From Theobroma cacao (lineage: Eukaryota; Streptophyta; Magnoliopsida; Malvales; Malvaceae), in the NCBI RefSeq assembly GCF_000208745.1, contig NC_030852.1:4303321-4367320 (forward strand): a DNA stretch of 64,000 bases, in the 5' to 3' direction. The notes beneath the pieces are model-generated. The model worked only from the letters and a program-made list of their open reading frames with translations, had not been told where the DNA came from and ran no database searches. This document shows, piece after piece, positions 58,525 to 64,000 of the stretch (position 1 is the stretch's first letter; each line of letters starts with the position of its first letter). The position numbers and the translations under genes were made by a program.

Positions 58525-60065
58525 TGATAACTCTATTACATAGAGTTATCATACAATTTTGTGGAGCATGAATTGTACTTATTCTTTTAATTTTCAGCAT
58601 AGTTCTTACCAAATTTTCATACTTTTTAGTAGGAGTTAATTTTTAGGATGTTTAGTGTCATGAAGGCAATTTAATCTTCATTTGTGTTACCGGGACTCCC
58701 TTCAATGCAACCTTTGATCATTCAACTTTTCTTTGATTTTGAAGGAATGGTGGCTGAAAGTGAAACTAAAGAATGGACCTCATCAACTCTGCACTTGGTG
58801 GCTTAAAGGAGGAGAGCATGTTGGCGGAAGGATTAAAGCTACAGCAACAAATTGTCCAGGCAGAAGGATTTTCGCTGCAGCGAGAACAGATCACAAAGAA
58901 GCAGAAGGATTTTCGCTGCAGCAAGAATCCAATCTCGCTGCAACGAAAATGAGGAACTTGTCAACACCATGCCAGATCAGCTTTAGCTCACTGCAGCGAG
59001 AGTCAAGGCTGAATGAGGGGGACTATAAATAGAATTCTTTGGCACAAAAAAATAAGAGATTTGGCGGAGACATTTTTGGCAAGAGGAGCTACAACAAAAC
59101 GGGAAAAGAAGGAAGATTCAAGGGGAGGAGATTTTAAAAAGCTGCAACAGATTATTTTGCTCTCTCTCTCTAGATTTGAAGCTTTCTCTCTCTCTCATTT
59201 TGTAAAACTATGCTCTTACTGCTGTATTGTGTACTCTATTTCTTTGAAATGTTGAGCTAATCTCATTTATCTAGGATTATGGTTAACTCTATTATTTAGT
59301 TTGGAAATTGGTTGGTTGGGTGTTTATTCTTAATGCAAATCTTGATGTTTATTCAAGCTGGAATCTATTGTTCATTTAATTGATTGATCACCAATTAATT
59401 GAATTTGAGTATTTGGATGACACTTGAAAAAGTTAATCTAATTTAGACTTAGGCTTGAGTAAAGTGTGTTCAAAACACTAAAAAAAGAATGAATGTGAGT
59501 GTTTTGATGTGTAGTTAGGGTAGAAATACAACTAATTGCCACACTTAGTTAAGTAGGAATTCCTTAACTTCAAGAGCTTAAATTATTTGTATCCTATAGG
59601 CATATAAGGAAGCAAATAGATTAGGCAAGTGTGTAATACCTTGACAGAGGATTACACACAACTTAAGATCCTAGATTGATATCAAATTCCATTGAGATTA
59701 AATAACCAATCAAAACCAATTCCAAATGAAGTAATAGAGGACACCATGATCCTAGGTTCTTAGATCATTGATTCCATTTCCATTTATTAATTGCATTACT
59801 TAGAGTAGATTTTTGTTAATTAGTTTACCTTTTCTATTTAGTCATAGACCAAAAATTTATTTCTTGGATAAGGTTAGCTTGTGTCAAATTTGGTAATTAG
59901 CAGCAATCATTAGACCAACTCCTGGAGGTTTGACATCCCACTCATCACTTATTACTTGTCACGAGCGTGTACACTTGCACGAAGTCTTTGCTAGTAATTT
60001 ACATTCAATTTGAGCATATCTACTTATTGCATAGGCAAGATTATTATTATTTTTAGCTAGCAACA
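58525..60065 (+). repeat. 3' LTR of the Athila-like element (1,541 bp)
   Basis: Begins with the same 12-bp inverted repeat as the 5' LTR (58525-58551), has fewer ctcgctgcagcgag copies (about 58870-59000), and a TATA box tataaatag at 59024-59032. It keeps the 59211-59901 segment lost from the 5' LTR. It ends CTAGCAACA. Confidence 0.93.
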
Positions 60066-60070
60066 AAGTA

Positions 60071-61858
60071 TTGGAGGAAATTGGCTTACCAATGAAGTGG
60101 ATAACTCTTATAATGTTCATTGTCAAAAACCCAACCTTTTCCATTATTTGGAATGGAGAGAACTCAGAAGTCTTTACTCCTACTAGAGGCATTCGCCAAG
60201 GAGATCCAATTTCACCTTATTTATTTGTGCACTGCTTGGAAAAGTTATCCCATTTAATTGATAATGCAGCAAGAAAAGGTCATTGGAAGCTGCTACAGTT
60301 GACAAGAAGGGGGCCTGCTTTTTCCCATGTTTGTTTGCCGATGACCTCAGGCTCTTCGAAATAACTACAACGAAACAAATGAGAGTTATGATACAAACTC
60401 TCGATGCTTTCTGTAAGGCTTCAGGGCGAAAGGTTAGTTTATCAAAGTCAAGAATTCTGGTATCGTCAGATATCAACAGCTCACAAGCTAGTTTGCTCAG
60501 CAATGTTGCAAAAATACCTTTAGTTAAAGATTTTGGGAAGTATCTCGGCACTCTAATGACTCATGGAAGAATAACGAAGGATACATACTCTGAATTGGTT
60601 ATCAAGATTAACAGTGCTTGGATAGATGGAGCAATAAAAATCTTTCAATAGCAGGCAGGTTATCTTTAGTGCAATTAGTAACCAGTACAATGACCTCATA
60701 TCTAATGCAAACAACTTATCTTTCAAAAAGCACAATACAAGAAATAGATTGGCTAAACTATAATTTCATTTGGGGGCACACAGGGTCTTCAAGGAAAATT
60801 CATGCTCTGAGCTGGGACAAACTTTGTGCAAGGAAAGAGGAAGGGGGTTTGCAGGTTCGAAATTCTTGACAATTCAATTTAGCGTTATTGAAAAATGGGA
60901 TGGCAAATATGGCAGAACAAACTTAGCTTATGGGTTGAGTTATTAAAGGATAAGTATCTTCACGGCCAGAACTTTATGATAGTGCAGGCCAAAGTAATGG
61001 ATTCACATGTTTAGAAGAGCATATTAAATAGTAGGTCAGCATTAGCAGAGGGCATGGGGAAGGTTATAGTCAATGGCCAACAAATAAATTTCTAGACAGA
61101 TGTTTGGTTAGTTGCAGACCGTTGATTGACCACACTGTCAAGGATTTATCCGAAATGGAAATTAAGCTACATGTAGCTAGCTATTGTGATGAGTTTGGTA
61201 GATGGAATTGGGAGCAAATTGAATAGGAACTCCCCAGACAAATATCCTTAATGATAGTAGTGGTAATGGTTGACCCTACGAATACAGAAGATGATGTATT
61301 TTGTTGGCTACCAATGAGTAATGGGGAATTTACAGTGAAATTAGCATACGAATTGCAATCCAAAAATCTATATTCGAAGGAGAATCACTGACACCATATC
61401 TGGCAGTTCACTAGTTCTAAAAAGGTGCGTTTATTCCTCTAGAGGTTAATGCATGACTCTTTGCTGACAGCAGCTTGGTTAGCTAAGAAAAACTAGGGAA
61501 TCTCAGCATTGTGTTCCCGCTGTGGTAATCAAGAAGAATCGCAGCTTCATGCAGTCAGAGATTGCAATTCTAGTAAGAGCTTATGGCTTCAGATTATCCT
61601 CGTGGCATTTAAAGGTACATTCTTTAATTCTTACTTGAAGAATTGAGTGCTGGTTAATATGAGAAGTACATTTGTATTAGAGGGAATACCATGGGGAATC
61701 TTTTTTTCTTACACTACATGGATGTTATGGAATGGAGAAATCTAGCAGTGTGTGATAATTCCTTTGTATGGCCCAAAAATGCATGGCAACAAATACGGAC
61801 CAAAGCAAAAGAAGTATAGGATAATTTAAGAAGACACCAAAGACCAATGAAGTAGGAA
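60071..61858 (+). pseudogene. LINE reverse transcriptase C-terminal half and zinc region, broken
   Basis: Continues the LINE after the Athila-like insertion: LEEIGLPMKWITLIMFIVKN, TRGIRQGDPISPYLFVHC and, after a frameshift, the catalytic CLFADDLRLF (about 60325-60360). Then SKSRILVSSDINSS, GKYLGTLMTHGR and, in another frame, AGRLSLVQLVTSTMTSYLMQ. The zf-RVT-like region near 61420-61590 includes LMHDSLLTAAWLAKKN and CSRCGNQEESQLHAVRDC. Many stops and frameshifts are present. Confidence 0.88.
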
Positions 61859-62270
61859 ATGCTAATAGCATGGCAACCTCCACAACACTCCTTTGTTAAG
61901 CTTAATGTGGATGGGAGCGTTACAGGTCAACCGAGTCTGGTAGCATCGAGAGGACTACTTAGAGATGAAAACGGACGTTGGATCTTAGGATTCACATACA
62001 AAGTTGGTATATCCTTTGCCTTAATGTCAGAGTTATGGGCTTTATACTGGGGACTCAAGCTGTGTTGGGATAAGGGTTACAAAAAAGTTCAAGTGGAGTC
62101 AACTCATTGTTGGCAATTCAAAAATGATCAAATCATAACTCCAACTTAGATCCGAACAAGCATCTGCTCAAGAGTATCACAGAACTCCTTCAACAACTAC
62201 GGGATTGCACCATTTCTCACGTCCATCGTGAAGCAAATTAATGTGCAGATTGGCTAGCCACTCACCATGA
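61859..62270 (+). pseudogene. LINE C-terminal RNase H domain, broken
   Basis: WQPPQHSFVKLNVDGSVTGQ, ASRGLLRDENGRWILGF and LMSELWALYWGLKLCWDKGY match the plant LINE-associated RNase H (RVT_3-like). The first catalytic aspartate (NVDGS) and the glutamate (SELWAL) are visible. A frameshift near 62110 and stops follow; CTISHVHREAN near 62210-62240 carries the last conserved block. Plant L1 elements commonly have this extra domain. Confidence 0.85.
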
Positions 62271-62445
62271 TAATCTACCTTTGGGGTTACACATTTATGA
62301 TTTTCTTCCTAATAGTATTAGCACATTTCCATTTACATACTCTCTAAGTATATCCTGACCTAGATTGATGTAAATGGTTTTCCCATTTCTTTCCCAAATT
62401 ATATATAAAAAAGAAATTAAGCTAGTAATTAATTTCTTAATTGGG

Positions 62446-62700
62446 TTTTTTTTTGAAAAGCATCAATTTTCATTAACTATGAGAGGGTTTACAAAATACA
62501 GGTTTTTCCAAACCTGTAGCTCCCTGCATGAACAAAAAACGCAGAGTTACCATTGTCTGTCCATGAAAACTACATCACTGCTTGTTGGTAAAGAGACATC
62601 CAATTTGTACGTGGACATTCTATACAAAAAATCAGAATCACCCTATCAATATCTCGCCTAGTTGACCAGCTTAATCGAGTCTAAAACGACAACGTTGTTA
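62446..62700 (-). mobile_element. Probable 5'-truncated LINE 3' end on the minus strand
   Basis: A T9 run (62446-62454) followed by gaaaagcatcaattttcatt is the reverse of a usual plant LINE end (aatgaaaattgatgcttttc plus poly(A)). It includes a hairpin, acaggtt...aacctgt (62500-62519). The other boundary and target duplication were not found; the right limit is approximate. Confidence 0.45.
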
Positions 62701-63367
62701 TAGCTTAAATTACAATAGGATAATCTTTAGAATTAAGTTTTTGCATCGTTAATAGAACACACATCTCTATTTGATTGATATTTTTCTTTTGGTTTCTTAC
62801 TATTTGTTTTGGCATAATATTCAAAAAGGCTTCTAAACTATTCAAGAAAATTTAAATAAACCCTATGCCCTTATGACTAAAAATTGATTTAGTCAAAATA
62901 CTATTTATCATTTTATGCCACGTGGAGTTGACGTAACATGTTAATATATCATAATTGATGATGAAGCAGAATGCTAATATATCATTATTGATAATAACAT
63001 GACATGTTAATTTGGCATGACAACATGTTCATGTGACATTTTTTACCTTTCACATCAACGACATATTAGTGCCATATATATAAAATTATAAGTGGTATTT
63101 TAACTAATGACAATTAGTCAATTATTAATCACAAGGGCTTATGTCACCCAAAATAAAAGTATAGGGATAAGAACTTATTTAAATTTTCTTAAATAATTTA
63201 GGGGCTTATTTGAGCATTATGCCGTTTATTTTTTACTTTTTGAAAGATTTCTACACAGTAAAATAAAAAGATATTATTATTGATTTAAAATGGATAAATA
63301 CCTAGAATGTAATACCAATTATAACATAATTCATTCATATAGGAGTAGAATCGTGCATTTTGTCATC
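62701..63367. other. AT-rich intergenic DNA, no gene seen
   Basis: Repeated words such as aacatgttaatatatcat and gctaatatatcattattgat near 62936-62998 are the only structure noticed. Confidence 0.4.
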
Positions 63368-64000
63368 CACTACAAAAAACTAACTCTTTCCAATGGAAAA
63401 ATTTCCATTGGAAAATTCTGATTGATATCCGACAGAAATTTATTTTATTTGTATTGACGAATTTTCGACGAAATTTTTCAATGGAAATGATTCCGTTGGA
63501 TATTTGTCGGAAATAGTTTTGGTGCAAAAAAAAATAATAATCCCACCAAATTTTCCAACGGAATCATTTCCGTTGAAAATCCGTCTAAAATAGTTTTGGC
63601 CGAAAAAAAATTAATCCGTCAAATTTTCCAATGGAACTTTTGACAGAAATTTCCAACGAAAATTATTCCATCGGAAAGTTCTAGTAGCTGAAATTTCCAA
63701 TAGAATATTCCGTAGGAAAATTTCGTCAGTATTACTATTTTTTTTAATTTTTTATTAAAATATATTAATAATTATTTTAAATTTTATTAATCCTTTATAT
63801 TATGAAAATTAAAAATATACATAGTGAGTTTGGTGGCTTTAAATATTTAAATGTGCTTTCCTTTGGTTATTATTTTTGATATATTTTGAAAACTTATAAT
63901 AAAATCATAAATATTATATAACAATTCCCAATTCAGTAATGCTATATATAAAATGTTTATAAAAGTAACATAATAAAAATTTTAATTTCATAAAAAGACA
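63368..64000 (+). mobile_element. Left end of a CACTA (En/Spm) transposon, running off the window
   Basis: CACTACAAAAAAC at 63368 is the classic terminus of CACTA elements. The 3 bases before it, atc, would be the target duplication. The subterminal 350 bases are full of direct and inverted ttccnncggaa-type repeats. One is a perfect 13-bp hairpin, tttccaatggaaa / tttccattggaaa (63387-63414). Another is a ~21-bp inverted pair with one mismatch near 63480-63500 and 63566-63586. Such arrays are transposase-binding regions in this superfamily. No ORF is visible before the edge. Confidence 0.82.

Larger units (their letters stand above)
48366..60065 (+). mobile_element. Athila-like Gypsy retrotransposon (11.7 kb) inside the LINE reverse transcriptase
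   Basis: TG...CA ends with exact 5-bp duplications aagta (48361-48365 and 60066-60070). The primer-binding site matches tRNA-Asp, gag-pol is Athila-type, and a third ORF follows pol. LTRs are unequal: 934 bp (5') and 1,541 bp (3'), because the 5' LTR lacks a ~690-bp segment but carries ~85 bp more palindromic repeats. The interior is 9.2 kb. Coding regions are broken. Confidence 0.93.
31533..62411 (+). mobile_element. L1-type LINE, essentially full length, split by two LTR elements
   Basis: The LINE is bounded by a 16-bp target duplication with one mismatch: agaaatttagctagta (31517-31532) and agaaattaagctagta (62412-62427), with a short A-rich tail before the right copy. Discounting the Sirevirus-like (32086-45241) and Athila-like (48366-60065) insertions and their 5-bp duplications, about 6.0 kb remains, the normal size of a plant L1. 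Domains in order: DUF4283, CCHC knuckle, AP-type endonuclease, reverse transcriptase, zf-RVT-like zinc region, RNase H. It is the oldest layer of this cluster. Confidence 0.92.

Overview
The window is nuclear DNA of a flowering plant, most likely a eudicot. It is AT-rich, has one intron-containing R2R3-MYB gene with canonical GT/AG splice sites, and is otherwise almost wholly transposable elements of plant-specific lineages: Sirevirus-like and other Copia, Tekay-like chromodomain Gypsy, Athila-like Gypsy, an L1-type LINE with a C-terminal RNase H, hAT-like and CACTA DNA transposons. I cannot name the species. There is one 662-base assembly gap (30099-30760) and one single N (25526).

Layout. 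1-559 is the 3' part of a Gypsy LTR running in from the left. 569-3128 is AT-rich, with a 0.5-kb tandem duplication and a non-autonomous hAT-like element (2545-3128) with an exact 8-bp target duplication. 3835-6120 is a decayed Copia integrase fragment split by an antisense solo LTR (3974-5610). A second solo LTR of the same family lies at 7915-9604. 11245-12397 is the only apparently intact host gene, a three-exon R2R3-MYB of 202 residues with a bHLH-interaction motif and a C-terminal EAR motif, so a likely repressor of the flavonoid-type subgroup 4 class. 12719-13641 looks like a minus-strand LINE 3' end.

13642-29156 is a complete but dead Copia element (about 4.6 kb of its own sequence) carrying a complete but dead 10.9-kb Tekay-like Gypsy element (15798-26727) inside its integrase. 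29157-31516 is AT-rich filler with the gap. 31533-62411 is an old LINE, about 6.0 kb once insertions are discounted, bounded by a 16-bp target duplication with one mismatch. It was split twice: by a 13.2-kb Sirevirus-like Copia element (32086-45241) and by an 11.7-kb Athila-like Gypsy element (48366-60065). The Sirevirus-like element holds a reverse-oriented solo LTR (40519-43463) of the same family as the Gypsy at 15.8-26.7 kb. 62446-62700 looks like a minus-strand LINE tail, and a CACTA element begins at 63368 and runs off the right edge.

Boundaries of every major insertion were set by TG...CA ends plus short target duplications, and in several cases by the interrupted reading frame resuming on the far side. 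The most interesting pattern is that the two largest, unrelated LTR elements each carry a third ORF after pol, and in both the interval before that ORF holds the same palindromic motifs that sit upstream of the TATA-like box in the element's own LTR. This suggests an internal, LTR-like promoter for the third ORF. I saw no CRISPR, tRNA, rRNA or bacterial-type system.
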